From Tatumella morbirosei (GTDB lineage: Bacteria; Pseudomonadota; Gammaproteobacteria; Enterobacterales; Enterobacteriaceae): a DNA stretch of 64,000 nt. Positions 31,662-42,323 of this stretch are shown piece after piece. A program made the position numbers and the translations under genes. The DNA lies in the NCBI RefSeq assembly GCF_000757425.2, contig NZ_JPKR02000003.1, positions 372,001 to 436,000 on the forward strand, read 5' to 3'. The notes beneath the pieces were generated by a model that was not told the origin of the DNA, made no database searches, and saw only the letters and a program-made list of their open reading frames with translations. Position 1 is the first letter of the stretch. The number at the start of each line of letters is the position of its first letter.

Positions 31662-32709
31662 TTATAACAGCGGCTTCTCACCCTTTTGCCACCATTTGAG
31701 TAGCAGGCGTTCGGCAACACTGGCACCACTTTGGGTGAAACGTTCAATAATGCTTTTCTTTTTACTGTAACTGACTGACAGCAGATTAAATTCATCCATT
31801 TTCTTAATAATAACATCATCACTGGTCGCTATTTCATCGATAAGCCCGTTTTCCAGAGCCTGACGCCCAAACCAGTGTTCACCGGTAGCGACGGCATCAA
31901 TATCCAGTGATGGTCGCATCTGATGCACAAAAGATTTAAATAATTGATGTGTTTCGTTCAAATCTTCACGGAACTTTTCCCTGCCTGCATCGGTATTCTC
32001 ACCCAGCAGAGTTAGTGTGCGTTTATACTGACCCGCCGTATGGAGCTCGATATCAATGTCGTTGCGTTTCAGTAATCGGTTGAAGTTGGGAACCTGAGCA
32101 ACCACGCCAATCGAACCAATAATCGCAAAAGGTGCTGCAACGATATGTGAAGCCACACAGGCCATCATATAACCACCGCTGGCGGCCACTTTATCTACTG
32201 CTGCTGTTAAGGGAATTCCGTGGTCACGAAGCCGCTGTAACTGTGACGCCGCCAGACCATAACCGTGTACTACTCCCCCCGGACTCTCCAGTTTCAGCAG
32301 GACCTCATCACCCGGCACAGCCACAGACAGCACGGCTGAAATCTCTTTGCGTAACGAGGCAACCTCACCCGCATCCATGCTACCTTTAAAATCCAGCAAA
32401 AAAACGCGTCTTAGCAGGCTGACTGATATTTCCCTGCCTGGCCTGAGTTTTTTCGGCCTTAGCTTTGGCCTTTTGCTGCTTTTTCTGCTCTTTCAACCAG
32501 GATTTTCGTGCGTATTCAGGTAACTTCTCCACAGACAACGTCTGCTTAAGTGCCTCATAGTCTTCCCCGGGATGTCCCAGATTTAACTGCCCCTGGCGAC
32601 CTTTTTTACGAGAAGATACACCGACAATCACCAGTACCAACGCAATAATCGCCACAACGACCGTGACAATTTTGGCTAAAAACAGCCCGTATTCTGCAAT
32701 AAAACTCAC
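31662..32709 (-). pseudogene. sohB: sohB peptidase gene split by a one-base frameshift
   Basis: SohB is an inner-membrane serine peptidase of family S49 (E. coli 349 aa). The first part (32709 to about 32404) encodes the membrane anchor (YGLFLAKIVTVVVAIIALVLVIVG) and the charged linker, then stops at 32386 as TRFFAGF. The rest resumes in another frame as LDFKGSMD and runs to 31662, carrying the catalytic Ser in AASGGYMMAC and the Lys in HTAGQYKRTL. The break is at a T7 run (A7 at 32398-32404 on the plus strand); with T6 the product reads KTRFLLDFKG continuously, like E. coli KPRVWVLDFKG. This is either a true frameshift mutation or a sequence error. Confidence 0.88.
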
Positions 32710-32880
32710 TCAGTCCACCTTAGTCATAATCCGTTGAAATGCCTGAACTCCCGGCCAAAGTAAGAGATAACGCTCAACCACATCCTGCTAAACCGGAATA
32801 TTAACAGCCTGTCATCACATTCTATCATATGATAATTTACGACATAACTACATGAAATCTAATAAAACAAAGGACCGTCT

Positions 32881-33642
32881 GTGAACAATATCCCGGGCAG
32901 CAGCTTGCTGAAAAATCGCACAATTTTAGTCACCGGAGCTTCAGATGGTATTGGCCGTGAAGCTGCCATCACCTATGCAAGACAGGGTGCCAGAGTCATA
33001 CTCACTGGCCGTAATCCACAAAAACTGCAGCTGGTACGCCAGACTATCGATTCCCTGCAACAACAACCTGCCAGTGTACTGGTTCTGGACCTTGCCACAG
33101 CTACTGCAGAAGATTACCAGCAATTTGCCCGTGAGGTTGCCACTATCACACCCACACTCGAAGGATTACTGCACAATGCCGGGATACTCGGCACCCTCCA
33201 ACCGATGGCAGAAATCAGCATTGAGGAATGGTATCAGGTGCTTAAAATAAACCTTGATGCCAGTTTCTTTCTCACCCGGGCTCTGCTGCCACTATTGCTT
33301 AATGCCAGCCACGCATCGCTGGTATTCACCAGCTCCAGTGTCGGTCGTCAGGGGCGTGCTGGCTGGGGTACCTACTCAGTATCTAAATTTGCTACTGAAG
33401 GCATGATGCAGGTGCTCGCCAACGAATATAAAGACAGTGGACTTCGGGTGAACTGCATTAATCCGGGAGGCACCCGCACTACCATGCGCGCCAGCGCTTT
33501 TCCAAAAGAAAACGCCAGTCTCCTGAAAACACCTGCCGATATTATGCCGGTCTACCTGCATGTAATGAGTGATGCCAGTATCGGTCAGACAGGGATTAGT
33601 TTTGATGCGCAGCCAGGACGTAAAGCCGGTCCAGCCAGTTAA
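32881..33642 (+). CDS. yciK: YciK, short-chain dehydrogenase/reductase
   Basis: A 253-residue SDR-family oxidoreductase with unknown substrate. The cofactor motif TGASDGIG is near residues 18-25, catalytic Ser in FTSSSVGRQGR, and Y-x3-K in YSVSKFATEG. The C-terminus MPVYLHVMSD...FDAQPGRK matches E. coli YciK (252 aa). The start is GTG at 32881 with AAAGGA six bases upstream. The E. coli neighbour btuR is missing; rluB follows tail-to-tail. Confidence 0.93.
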   Translation: MNNIPGSSLLKNRTILVTGASDGIGREAAITYARQGARVILTGRNPQKLQLVRQTIDSLQQQPASVLVLDLATATAEDYQQFAREVATITPTLEGLLHNAGILGTLQPMAEISIEEWYQVLKINLDASFFLTRALLPLLLNASHASLVFTSSSVGRQGRAGWGTYSVSKFATEGMMQVLANEYKDSGLRVNCINPGGTRTTMRASAFPKENASLLKTPADIMPVYLHVMSDASIGQTGISFDAQPGRKAGPAS

Positions 33643-33650
33643 TTTGATTA

Positions 33651-33676
33651 AAAAACCCCGGACTTCCGGGGTTTTT
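33651..33676. terminator. bidirectional terminator between yciK and rluB
   Basis: AAAAACCCCGG-ACTT-CCGGGGTTTTT, a perfect 11-bp stem with A/T runs on both ends, lies between the convergent yciK and rluB stops and can terminate both. Confidence 0.9.
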
Positions 33677-33697
33677 GATAACACCAGAAATTATGAT

Positions 33698-34621
33698 TCA
33701 GCCGTTACCGTTATTTCGTTTAGACGCCGGTCGGGCCGCAGTATTTCGGCCTGATGCCGGACGACGGTTAGCCGACGTTTTACTGCTAAGCTGACTGTGT
33801 TTTTTCACCGCACGACGAATCTGATTAGCCTTGGTACGACGACGATCCTTCTCTACTGCCAGTTTAGTTACAGTCTCTTCCGGCATTTCAACCAGCTGAC
33901 GCAGGTAGTTAACCGATGTCAGGTCCATCTCCATATAGCCACCACGGGGCAATCCTTTGGGCAGTACAATATCACCGTAACGAACACGAATCAGCCTGCT
34001 GACCTGTACTCCGACAGCTTCCCATAAACGACGGACTTCACGGTTCCGTCCTTCGGTAAGGGTAACATTATACCACTGATTAAGACCCTCACCGCCGCCA
34101 AACTTCAACGTTTTAAAAGCTGCCGGGCCATCCTCCAGTTGAACACCCAGACTGAGCTGACGAATTTTTTCATCATCAATCTGCCCGAACACTCTAACCG
34201 CATATTCGCGCTCTACTTCCCGGCTTGGATGCATCAGGCGGTTAGCCAGCTCACCATCTGTGGTAAATAACATTAAGCCACAGGTATTGACATCAAGCCG
34301 CCCTACCGCAATCCAGCGAGCACCATTAAGGCGGGGTAAGCGATCAAAAACTGTTGGACGACCTTCAGGATCATTACGGGTACATAACTCACCTTCAGGT
34401 TTATAGTAGGCCAGAACACGGCAGACTTCACTGGCCGTCTCGGCGACACGCACCAGATGACCATCAATTCGTATTTTCAGAGAACTTCCGGTTTCTACGC
34501 GGTCACCCAGAGTGGCGATTTTCCCGTCCACGCTGACCCGTCCGGCAGAGATAATGGCTTCGATTTCACGACGGGAACCATGTCCAGCCCGTGCTAAAAC
34601 TTTTTGTAACTTTTCGCTCAT
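33698..34621 (-). CDS. rluB: RluB 23S rRNA pseudouridine(2605) synthase
   Basis: A 307-residue RsuA-family pseudouridine synthase modifying 23S rRNA position 2605. The N-terminal S4 RNA-binding domain ([18 protein letters not shown]...GRVSVDG) is followed by the catalytic domain with the active Asp in [19 protein letters not shown]. The C-terminal tail is long and basic, rich in Arg/Lys/Asn (KRNNGNG end). E. coli RluB is 291 aa. Confidence 0.96.
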   Translation of the reverse strand: MSEKLQKVLARAGHGSRREIEAIISAGRVSVDGKIATLGDRVETGSSLKIRIDGHLVRVAETASEVCRVLAYYKPEGELCTRNDPEGRPTVFDRLPRLNGARWIAVGRLDVNTCGLMLFTTDGELANRLMHPSREVEREYAVRVFGQIDDEKIRQLSLGVQLEDGPAAFKTLKFGGGEGLNQWYNVTLTEGRNREVRRLWEAVGVQVSRLIRVRYGDIVLPKGLPRGGYMEMDLTSVNYLRQLVEMPEETVTKLAVEKDRRRTKANQIRRAVKKHSQLSSKTSANRRPASGRNTAARPASKRNNGNG

Positions 34622-34786
34622 GGAGCAACCTCACTGTCGCCTTCCCAGGCCTCAGGTTTAATGTGCATTTAATATAAAAATCAAACACTTAGGTGAATTA
34701 TAACTGCCATTATACAGGATGGCAGTCATAATGTAACGGTTTTATTTTACCAGCAACCGCGGCTACTCTGACACCAGAGTCAGGTT

Positions 34787-35407
34787 TTACAGGAAAGGAC
34801 CCGGGTCGCCGGCACCTTCACGCAGGACTTCAGGGGCATCCCCGGTTAAGTCGACAACGGTTGTCGGTTGCTGACCGATGGTCCCCCCATTAAGGATAAG
34901 ATCGACTTGCTTACCTATAGTCATCTGGATTTCTTCCGGGTCTGATTCTGCAAAATCATTGCCAGGCAACATCAGAGTGGTTGACATCAGCGGTTCATTC
35001 AGAGCTTCAAGCAATGCCTGAGCCACCGGATGAGACGTTACACGCAAACCAATAGTTTTGCGCTTTTCGTTCATTAAGCGGCGTGGCACCTCTTTGGTCG
35101 CTTTAAGTAAAAAAGTGTAGCTGCCCGGGGTGTTATTTTTAATCAGCCGGAAAGCACTGTTATCTACTTGTGCATAGGTCGACAGCTCTGATAAATCACG
35201 GCACATCAGGGTAAAATTATGATGATCATCCAGCTGACGCAGGCGACAAATTCTTTCCAGCGCAGATTTGTCTTCCAGCCGGCAGCCAAGGGCATATCCT
35301 GAATCCGTCGGGTATACAATCACTGCGCCTTTATTCAGATAATCGACTGCCTGACTGATCAGCCTGGGTTGCGGATTTTCCGGATGGATATAAAAAAACT
35401 GACTCAT
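34787..35407 (-). CDS. yciO: YciO, Sua5/YciO/YrdC-family protein
   Basis: A 206-residue Sua5/YciO/YrdC-fold protein (RNA/nucleotide binding; specific role unknown). Conserved KGAVIVYPTDSGYALGC and the C-terminal GGTIGQQPTTVVDLTG are visible. E. coli YciO is 206 aa. Its ATG overlaps the rnm stop (ATGA), forming a two-gene operon. A noncoding gap lies upstream of its end toward rluB. Confidence 0.94.
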   Translation of the reverse strand: MSQFFYIHPENPQPRLISQAVDYLNKGAVIVYPTDSGYALGCRLEDKSALERICRLRQLDDHHNFTLMCRDLSELSTYAQVDNSAFRLIKNNTPGSYTFLLKATKEVPRRLMNEKRKTIGLRVTSHPVAQALLEALNEPLMSTTLMLPGNDFAESDPEEIQMTIGKQVDLILNGGTIGQQPTTVVDLTGDAPEVLREGAGDPGPFL

Positions 35408-36303
35408 ACTTTACTCCCCGCACCAGTAATTACCGGTGCAACACTTTGAATTTCAGGAAAACGTAACCAGACAGCTTCGGCATCTGCAGGTAACCAGAGT
35501 TTACGGCCCAGTTCTATCCAGGCACAGGGCTGGTGAAAGTCCGAGCCCTGAGAAGCCGCCAGTCCATATTCCTGAGAATATTTTGCCAGTTGCTGGCGTT
35601 CATCGGGAGGCTGTTGGCATTGCGCCACCTCCATCGCATCACCACCAGATTCTGCAAAAAACTTAAGTAATCTTTTCAACCATTTTGCTGACAAGTCGTA
35701 ACGACCGGGGTGAGCAACTACAGCTCTGCCCCCTGACTGGTGTATGGCTTCAATGGCTTGTTCTATTGTACACCATTGTGCCGGAACATATCCGGTTTTG
35801 CCCCGAGCCAGATATTGTTTAAACACCTGGGCCATTGTTGCCGCCTTACCGCATTCCACCAGATAGCGCGCAAAATGACCACGGGTAATCTGCCCTTCAC
35901 CCGCCAGAACTGTAGCCCCTTCCAGCGCCCCCGGGACTCCGGCTTTTTCCAGACGGCGGGCGATTTCGGCTGCACGTTCCCGGCGTTTCTGGTGCTGGTT
36001 TTGCAGCAGATCGCAGATGGCAGGATGACTAATATCCATACCGAGCCCGACAATGTGAATTTCATGATTCTCCCACAACGTAGATACCTCTACGCCCGTT
36101 ATCAGTGTCAGGGGTAACTGGTGTCTGGTAATAGCCTGTTGTGCAGGAATAATCGCGGAAGTGGTGTCATGATCGGTAATCGCCAGCACATTAACACCGC
36201 GTTCATGTGCACGTATGACCAGCTCTTCAGGACTTAATACCCCGTCAGATGCCCGGGTGTGGCTGTGTAAATCGTAAAGCTGAAATGCCGTTCGTTCGGT
36301 CAA
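35404..36303 (-). CDS. rnm: Rnm (RNase AM, YciV/TrpH), PHP-domain 5'-3' exonuclease
   Basis: A 299-residue PHP-domain metal-dependent phosphoesterase; the E. coli homologue is a 5'-3' exoribonuclease (RNase AM) that matures rRNA 5' ends. Metal-site motifs are visible: YDLHSHTRASDG, AITDHDT, HIVGLGMDI, AHPGRYD and GSDFHQP. The start is a TTG at 36301-36303 with GGAG upstream at suitable spacing. It is divergent from the trp operon, as in E. coli. Confidence 0.93.
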   Translation of the reverse strand: MTERTAFQLYDLHSHTRASDGVLSPEELVIRAHERGVNVLAITDHDTTSAIIPAQQAITRHQLPLTLITGVEVSTLWENHEIHIVGLGMDISHPAICDLLQNQHQKRRERAAEIARRLEKAGVPGALEGATVLAGEGQITRGHFARYLVECGKAATMAQVFKQYLARGKTGYVPAQWCTIEQAIEAIHQSGGRAVVAHPGRYDLSAKWLKRLLKFFAESGGDAMEVAQCQQPPDERQQLAKYSQEYGLAASQGSDFHQPCAWIELGRKLWLPADAEAVWLRFPEIQSVAPVITGAGSKV

Positions 36304-36369
36304 TTTAACTCCAATAGCTAGTGTGCTCTGACGTATTGTGGCATTTTAGCAATAAGTGAAAAAGATGTA

Positions 36370-36405
36370 TTGACAATCCGCCCTTGAACCAGTTAACTAG
36401 TACAC
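36370..36405 (+). promoter_or_regulatory. trp promoter and TrpR operator
   Basis: TTGACA (36370-36375), a 17-bp spacer and TTAACT (36393-36398) form the promoter. The -10 box is embedded in CCAGTTAACTAGTAC, matching the E. coli trp operator core CTAGTTAACTAGTAC with one change. TrpR with bound tryptophan is expected to block RNA polymerase here. Confidence 0.92.
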
Positions 36406-36428
36406 AAGTTCAGATAAGGATACTTCTC

Positions 36429-36479
36429 ATGTTGGTTTATACTCATTCTTTCCGTTGGTGGCGCATGACTCTCCCTTGA
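36429..36479 (+). CDS. trpL: TrpL tryptophan operon leader peptide, 16 aa
   Basis: A 16-codon leader peptide, MLVYTHSFRWWRMTLP, with tandem Trp codons at positions 10-11 and AAGGA eight bases upstream of the ATG. Ribosome stalling at the Trp codons under tryptophan starvation favours the antiterminator. The peptide differs in sequence from E. coli TrpL but preserves the WWR block. Confidence 0.9.
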   Translation: MLVYTHSFRWWRMTLP

Positions 36480-36529
36480 AGGGCGATGTTGTCGTGCACC
36501 GTAAGTATAACCACAGTGCAGATTTCAGG

Positions 36530-36554
36530 GCCCGCGAATCGCGGGCTTTTTTTT
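36530..36554 (+). terminator. trp attenuator terminator
   Basis: GCCCGCG-AAT-CGCGGGC followed by T8, ending 23 bp before trpE. This is the 3:4 hairpin of classical trp attenuation; alternative pairing partners lie in 36480-36529. Confidence 0.92.
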
Positions 36555-36577
36555 GAAAAAAATTCAGAGAAATAACC

Positions 36578-38140
36578 ATGGCTACAGCAAAACCAGAATT
36601 AAAACTTATTACCGGTGATGCCCCATATCGGCATGACCCGGCAGCGGTTTTCAACCAGCTTTGCGGGGCTCGTCCTGCCACTCTGCTGCTGGAATCTGCA
36701 GATGTCGACAGTAAAAACAATCTTCAGAGTCTGCTGATTACCGACAGCGCGTTGCGTATCAGCGCCATGGGACGTCAGGTTTCAGTTCAGGCTTTATCGG
36801 AAAACGGCGCCAGCCTGTTGCCATTGCTGGATGCTGCATTACCAGACAGTGTGGAAATTCAGGCCAAACCGGACGGACGTGAGTTATTTTTTCCCGTCAT
36901 TGATCCCCTACAGGATGAGGATTCACGCCTGAAGTCCGTTTCGGTGCTTGATGCCCTGCGATTAATCCCGACATTGATTAACCACAGTGGTAATCACCGT
37001 GAAGCCGTGATGCTGGGTGGCTTGTTTGCTTACGACCTGGTGGCAGGATTCGAAACGTTACCGGAACTCGATAATCACCAACGTTGCCCTGATTACTGTT
37101 TTTATCTGGCTGAAACATTGTTGGTTATCGACCACCAGTCACAGACAGCCCGATTACAGGCAAGCGTATTTACTCCGTCTGCCAGTGAATTCCAACGACT
37201 GCAACAGCGTATTCATCAACTGCATCAACAAATGAAGCAGTCGGCACCGGCACTGGTCGCTCAGAAAGTCGGGCAAATGGAGCTGAGTTGTAATCAGAGT
37301 GATGAAGTCTATTGTGAGGTCGTCAGCCGTTTACAACACGCCATTCGTATTGGTGAAATTTTTCAGGTCGTTCCCTCCCGGCGATTCTCGTTACCCTGTC
37401 CTTCACCACTGGCAGCTTATGACACGCTAAAAAACAGCAACCCGAGTCCTTATATGTTTTATATGCAGGACAACGATTTTACGCTGTTCGGCGCATCGCC
37501 TGAAAGTTCATTGAAATACTCCGCCACTTCACGTCAGATAGAAATTTACCCGATTGCAGGGACCCGTCCGCGTGGCCGTAATGCTGCCGGAGAGCTTGAC
37601 CGTGATCTTGACAGCCGTATTGAGCTGGAAATGCGCACTGACCATAAAGAGCTGGCTGAGCACCTGATGCTGGTTGATTTAGCTCGTAATGATCTGGCCC
37701 GTATTTGCGTGCCTGGTACCCGTCATGTCGCTGACCTGACAAAAGTTGACCGCTATACCTTTGTAATGCATCTGGTTTCGCGGGTTATTGGAACATTGCG
37801 CGAAGACCTTGACGTACTTCACGCCTACCGGGCGGTAATGAATATGGGAACGCTGAGCGGAGCCCCGAAAGTCAGGGCGATGCAACTCATTGCGGAATCT
37901 GAGGGTACCCGACGCGGATCTTATGGTGGAGCGGTAGGATATTTTACCGGCACAGGAGACTTCGATACCTGTATTGTTATCCGTTCGGCCTATGTTGAAG
38001 ACGGAATTGCCACTGTACAAGCTGGCGGTGGCGTGGTTCTCGATTCCATACCTCAGGCAGAAGCCGATGAAAGCCGCAATAAGGCACGTGCCGTGTTACG
38101 GGCCATCGCTACAGCCCATCATTGCAAGGAGATTTTCTGA
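36578..38140 (+). CDS. trpE: TrpE anthranilate synthase component I
   Basis: A 520-residue subunit that converts chorismate to anthranilate with ammonia from TrpG. The feedback-inhibition motif LLES ([13 protein letters not shown], about residues 38-50) is intact. The chorismate-binding domain shows [37 protein letters not shown] and the C-terminal GGAVGYFTG and QAGGG blocks. E. coli TrpE is also 520 aa. Its stop overlaps the trpG start (TGATG), indicating translational coupling. Confidence 0.98.
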   Translation: MATAKPELKLITGDAPYRHDPAAVFNQLCGARPATLLLESADVDSKNNLQSLLITDSALRISAMGRQVSVQALSENGASLLPLLDAALPDSVEIQAKPDGRELFFPVIDPLQDEDSRLKSVSVLDALRLIPTLINHSGNHREAVMLGGLFAYDLVAGFETLPELDNHQRCPDYCFYLAETLLVIDHQSQTARLQASVFTPSASEFQRLQQRIHQLHQQMKQSAPALVAQKVGQMELSCNQSDEVYCEVVSRLQHAIRIGEIFQVVPSRRFSLPCPSPLAAYDTLKNSNPSPYMFYMQDNDFTLFGASPESSLKYSATSRQIEIYPIAGTRPRGRNAAGELDRDLDSRIELEMRTDHKELAEHLMLVDLARNDLARICVPGTRHVADLTKVDRYTFVMHLVSRVIGTLREDLDVLHAYRAVMNMGTLSGAPKVRAMQLIAESEGTRRGSYGGAVGYFTGTGDFDTCIVIRSAYVEDGIATVQAGGGVVLDSIPQAEADESRNKARAVLRAIATAHHCKEIF

Positions 38141-38721
38141 TGGCCGATATTCTACTGCTGGATAACTTTGATTCTTTTACCTACAACCTGGTCGATCAGT
38201 TACGTTCTTTTGGACATCATGTAGTGGTTTACCGTAACAATCTGCCGGTTGAAACGTTGACTGAACGCCTGAGTAGTATGGAGAATCCGGTTTTAATGCT
38301 CTCTCCTGGCCCTGGCGCACCGGCAGACGCCGGCTCTATGCCCGGATTACTTAAAGCAATGCGAGGCAAGATCCCGATTATCGGTATCTGTCTGGGCCAC
38401 CAGGCCATTGTAGAAAGCTACGGTGGTATTGTTGGCCAGGCGGGAGAAATTTTACACGGTAAAGCGTCCGCCATCAGCCATGATGGTCAGGCAATGTTCA
38501 GTGGTTTACCTAATCCGCTGCCAGTTGCCCGCTACCACTCCCTGGTCGGCAGCAATATCCCCGCAGATATCACGGTGAACGCCACCTTTAACGGCATGGT
38601 GATGGCCATCCGTAATGATGAGGATAAAGTGTGTGGCTTCCAGTTTCATCCGGAGTCAATTCTGACCACCCAGGGAGCAAAATTGCTTGAACAAACTCTG
38701 GCCTGGGCACTTGATAAATAA
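38140..38721 (+). CDS. trpG: TrpG glutamine amidotransferase of anthranilate synthase
   Basis: A 193-residue stand-alone amidotransferase supplying ammonia to TrpE. The catalytic Cys is in GICLGHQAI and the His/Glu pair in FQFHPESIL; the N-terminus reads [16 protein letters not shown]. In E. coli this domain is fused to TrpD; here trpG has its own stop, and trpD begins 10 bp later. The ATG at 38140 overlaps the trpE stop; the in-frame codons from 38122 belong to the trpE end. Confidence 0.97.
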   Translation: MADILLLDNFDSFTYNLVDQLRSFGHHVVVYRNNLPVETLTERLSSMENPVLMLSPGPGAPADAGSMPGLLKAMRGKIPIIGICLGHQAIVESYGGIVGQAGEILHGKASAISHDGQAMFSGLPNPLPVARYHSLVGSNIPADITVNATFNGMVMAIRNDEDKVCGFQFHPESILTTQGAKLLEQTLAWALDK

Positions 38722-38731
38722 GGACGAAAAA

Positions 38732-39730
38732 ATGCAGCAGATACTGGAGCAGTTATACCAGGGCAAAGTTATCAGCCAGACAGAAAGCGAACAACTTTTC
38801 TCGGCTATTGTGACCGGTGAAATGGACCCGGTGTCACTTGGAGCCGCATTAATTGCCATGAAAGTTCGCGGTGAAACGCCTGCGGAAATAGCGGGTGCTG
38901 CCACAGCATTGTTGGCCAATGCCCGTGCATTCCCCCGCCCTGACTACAGGTTTGCGGATATTGTTGGAACCGGAGGGGACGGTAGCAACAGTATTAATAT
39001 CTCCACCGCCAGTGCCTTTGTCGCAGCCGCCTGTGGACTTAAAGTGGCGAAACACGGCAACCGTAGTGTTTCCAGCAAGTCGGGGTCATCTGACCTGTTG
39101 GCAGCCTTTGGCATTAATCTGGATATGACACCGGAATCTGCCCGCCAGGCACTGGATGACCAGAATGTCTGTTTCCTGTTCGCCCCGCAATACCACAGTG
39201 GATTTCGTTATGCGATGCCGGTGCGAAAACAGTTACAGACCAGAACATTATTCAACGTTCTTGGTCCGTTGATTAACCCGGCACGCCCGCCATTAGCATT
39301 AATTGGTGTATACAGCCCCGGGTTAATCCAGCCGGTCGCGGAAACACTTAAAGTGCTTGGATACCAACGCGCAGCGGTTGTTCATGGCGGTGGAATGGAT
39401 GAAATCGCCATTCACGCGCCGACAATGGTGGCCGAATTGCGGGATGGTGAAATCACCCGCTACGAAATTAGCCCTCCAGACTTCGGACTTGATTTTCATG
39501 ACAAAGAGTCACTGGCAGGCGGTACGCCTGAGGAAAATCGTGATATTTTACGTCAGTTGCTACAGGGGAATGGTCAGCCAGCCCATGAGCAGGCAATTGC
39601 GGCTAATGTCGCCATGCTGATGAAATTGTTCGGCAATGAAGATTTGCGTGAAAACGCAAAACAGGCAATCGCTGTCATTCGCAGTGGCCGGGCTTACGAA
39701 TTAGTGACTGCTCTGGCAGCAAGAGGATAA
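38732..39730 (+). CDS. trpD: TrpD anthranilate phosphoribosyltransferase
   Basis: A 332-residue enzyme joining anthranilate with PRPP. The PRPP-binding motif [14 protein letters not shown] (about residues 79-92), [17 protein letters not shown], and [10 protein letters not shown] are conserved. AGGA precedes the ATG at 38732. It is a separate protein rather than the TrpGD fusion of E. coli. Confidence 0.97.
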   Translation: MQQILEQLYQGKVISQTESEQLFSAIVTGEMDPVSLGAALIAMKVRGETPAEIAGAATALLANARAFPRPDYRFADIVGTGGDGSNSINISTASAFVAAACGLKVAKHGNRSVSSKSGSSDLLAAFGINLDMTPESARQALDDQNVCFLFAPQYHSGFRYAMPVRKQLQTRTLFNVLGPLINPARPPLALIGVYSPGLIQPVAETLKVLGYQRAAVVHGGGMDEIAIHAPTMVAELRDGEITRYEISPPDFGLDFHDKESLAGGTPEENRDILRQLLQGNGQPAHEQAIAANVAMLMKLFGNEDLRENAKQAIAVIRSGRAYELVTALAARG

Positions 39731-39732
39731 TC

Positions 39733-41094
39733 ATGAAGGGTACAGTTTTAGAGAAGATCGTCGCAGACAAAGCCGTTTGGCTTGAAGCTCGTAAAACGCA
39801 ACAACCTTTGGCCGATTTTCAGTCTCAGGTTGTGCCATCCACACGTGATTTCTACCAGGCGTTACAACGTAACAAAAGTGCGTTTATTCTTGAATGCAAA
39901 AAGGCGTCTCCTTCTAAAGGTTTAATCCGCGAAGATTTCAACCCGGCAGCCATAGTTGCGGTGTATCGTGACTATGCATCAGCGGTCTCCGTTCTGACGG
40001 ATGAAAAGTATTTTCAGGGTAATTTTGAGTTTCTGCCACTGGTCAGTGCCGTTATCACCCAGCCGGTATTGTGCAAAGATTTCATTATTGATCCGTACCA
40101 GATCTATCTTGCCCGTTATTATCAGGCAGATGCCATTTTACTGATGTTGTCGGTACTGGATGATCAGCAATATCTGGCGCTGGCCGAAGTGGCTCACTCA
40201 CTAAACATGGGCATACTGACCGAAATCAGTAATCAGGAGGAACTGGAGCGTGCGCTGGTACTGAAACCACGTGTTGCCGGGATCAACAACCGTGATTTGC
40301 GCGATCTGTCAGTTCACCTGGATAAGACACGTCAGTTGGCCCCGCAACTGCCCGAAGATACCATTATTATCAGTGAATCGGGCATTTATGATTACAGTCA
40401 GATCTGTGAGCTCCGGAGTTATGCGGATGGATTTCTGATAGGTTCTTCGCTGATGTCTGAAGACAATCTCGCCGCTGCAGTTCGTCGGGTACTGATTGGT
40501 GACAATAAGGTATGTGGCCTGACCCGTAGCGAAGATGTTAGTGCTGCCTGGCAGGCTGGTGCAGTCTATGGCGGGCTGATTTTTGTCAAAGACTCTCCAC
40601 GTCGGGTAAGCATTGAACAAGCGGAGAAATTGATCACCGCGGCCCCGCTTAAATTTGTCGGGGTATTCCGTAATACCTCTCAGGACGAGGTGGTTCGTAT
40701 CGCTGATCGCCTCTCCCTGAGTGCTGTACAGTTACATGGCGATGAAACCGTAGAGTGGATCGCCACACTACGCCAGCAATTACCTGATAGCATCGCTATC
40801 TGGAAAGCGTTAAGTATCAGTGACCATCTGCCAGCGCGCGATATTCCCCACGTTGACCGATATCTTTTCGACAACGGTCAGGGTGGCAGTGGGCAGCGAT
40901 TCGACTGGTCACTACTTAAAGGCCAGGATCTGCATAATGTCATGCTGGCTGGCGGTCTCTCACCTGAAAATTGTGCCGAAGCCGCGCTGGTCGGCTGTAT
41001 TGGGTTGGACTTCAACTCTGGAGTTGAAATCGCCCCGGGGATTAAAGATCCACTTAAACTGGCAGATGTGTTCCAACAATTACGAGCGTATTAA
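39733..41094 (+). CDS. trpC: TrpC bifunctional indole-3-glycerol-phosphate synthase / PRA isomerase
   Basis: A 453-residue bifunctional TIM-barrel fusion (E. coli 453). The IGPS domain (residues 1 to about 255) shows ILECKKASPSKGLI, PVLCKDFIIDPYQI and GINNRDLRD; the PRAI (TrpF) domain begins KVCGLTRSEDV with catalytic Cys and ends with GLDFNSGVE. It starts 2 bp after the trpD stop. Confidence 0.97.
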   Translation: MKGTVLEKIVADKAVWLEARKTQQPLADFQSQVVPSTRDFYQALQRNKSAFILECKKASPSKGLIREDFNPAAIVAVYRDYASAVSVLTDEKYFQGNFEFLPLVSAVITQPVLCKDFIIDPYQIYLARYYQADAILLMLSVLDDQQYLALAEVAHSLNMGILTEISNQEELERALVLKPRVAGINNRDLRDLSVHLDKTRQLAPQLPEDTIIISESGIYDYSQICELRSYADGFLIGSSLMSEDNLAAAVRRVLIGDNKVCGLTRSEDVSAAWQAGAVYGGLIFVKDSPRRVSIEQAEKLITAAPLKFVGVFRNTSQDEVVRIADRLSLSAVQLHGDETVEWIATLRQQLPDSIAIWKALSISDHLPARDIPHVDRYLFDNGQGGSGQRFDWSLLKGQDLHNVMLAGGLSPENCAEAALVGCIGLDFNSGVEIAPGIKDPLKLADVFQQLRAY

Positions 41095-41132
41095 TCAGGA
41101 CGCGTCAATCTGACGATACAGGAAACTGAGTT

Positions 41133-42323
41133 ATGACTTTACTGAACCCCTATTTTGGCGAATTTGGCGGCATGTATGTGCCGCAAATTCTGATGCCTGC
41201 CCTTACTCAACTGGAAGAAGCTTTTGTCAGCGCCCAGCGTGATCCGGAATTTCAGGCCGAATTTACTCAGCTGTTGAAAGATTATGCCGGCCGGCCTACC
41301 GCACTGACATTATGCCGTAATCTGACCACAGGAACCCGTACCCGCCTGTACCTGAAACGTGAAGATCTGTTACACGGTGGTGCTCATAAGACCAATCAGG
41401 TCCTGGGCCAGGCACTGCTAGCTAAACGGATGGGCAAAAATGAAATTATCGCAGAAACCGGTGCCGGACAACACGGTGTTGCTTCAGCGATTGCCTGCGC
41501 CCTGCTTGGCATGAAATGCCGGATTTATATGGGTGCTAAAGACGTCGAACGTCAGTCTCCCAACGTTTTCCGTATGCGTTTGATGGGGGCAGAGGTTATC
41601 CCTGTGCACAGTGGTTCAGCAACGCTGAAAGATGCCTGTAACGAAGCGCTTCGTGACTGGTCTGGCAGCTACGAAACGGCACACTATATGCTGGGTACCG
41701 CTGCAGGTCCTCACCCTTTCCCGACAATTGTTCGTGAATTCCAGCGGATGATTGGTGAAGAAACCCGTGCCCAGATTCTGGAACATGAAGGCCGTTTACC
41801 AGATGCAGTCATTGCCTGTGTGGGGGGCGGTTCTAACGCCATTGGTATGTTTGCTGATTTTATTGATGAAACCTCTGTCGGGTTAATCGGTGTTGAACCT
41901 GCCGGTCATGGAATTGAAACTGGAGAACATGGAGCGCCACTCAAACACGGCAAAGTGGGCATCTATTTTGGAATGAAGTCACCGATGATGCAGACAGAAG
42001 ACGGACAGATCGAAGAATCTTATTCTATTTCTGCCGGACTGGATTTCCCATCAGTGGGACCACAACACGCTCACCTCAACAGTACCGGACGCGCCGAATA
42101 CGTGTCGGTGACTGACGATGAAGCGCTGGAAGCATTTAAGGATCTGTCTCGTCATGAAGGGATTATTCCGGCACTCGAATCCTCACATGCACTGGCTCAT
42201 GCCCTTAAAATAGCTCGTCAGAATCCTGATAAAGAGCAGCTGTTAGTTGTCAGTCTCTCAGGACGCGGAGACAAAGATATTTTTACTGTGCACGATATTT
42301 TGAAGCAGCGTGGAGAAATCTGA
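41133..42323 (+). CDS. trpB: TrpB tryptophan synthase beta chain
   Basis: A 396-residue PLP enzyme condensing indole with serine. The PLP Lys is in [11 protein letters not shown] (about residue 87); the phosphate-binding loop is [10 protein letters not shown] and the C-terminal region reads SLSGRGDKD. Length is like E. coli TrpB (397). It is coupled to trpA by a one-base TGATG overlap. Confidence 0.98.
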   Translation: MTLLNPYFGEFGGMYVPQILMPALTQLEEAFVSAQRDPEFQAEFTQLLKDYAGRPTALTLCRNLTTGTRTRLYLKREDLLHGGAHKTNQVLGQALLAKRMGKNEIIAETGAGQHGVASAIACALLGMKCRIYMGAKDVERQSPNVFRMRLMGAEVIPVHSGSATLKDACNEALRDWSGSYETAHYMLGTAAGPHPFPTIVREFQRMIGEETRAQILEHEGRLPDAVIACVGGGSNAIGMFADFIDETSVGLIGVEPAGHGIETGEHGAPLKHGKVGIYFGMKSPMMQTEDGQIEESYSISAGLDFPSVGPQHAHLNSTGRAEYVSVTDDEALEAFKDLSRHEGIIPALESSHALAHALKIARQNPDKEQLLVVSLSGRGDKDIFTVHDILKQRGEI

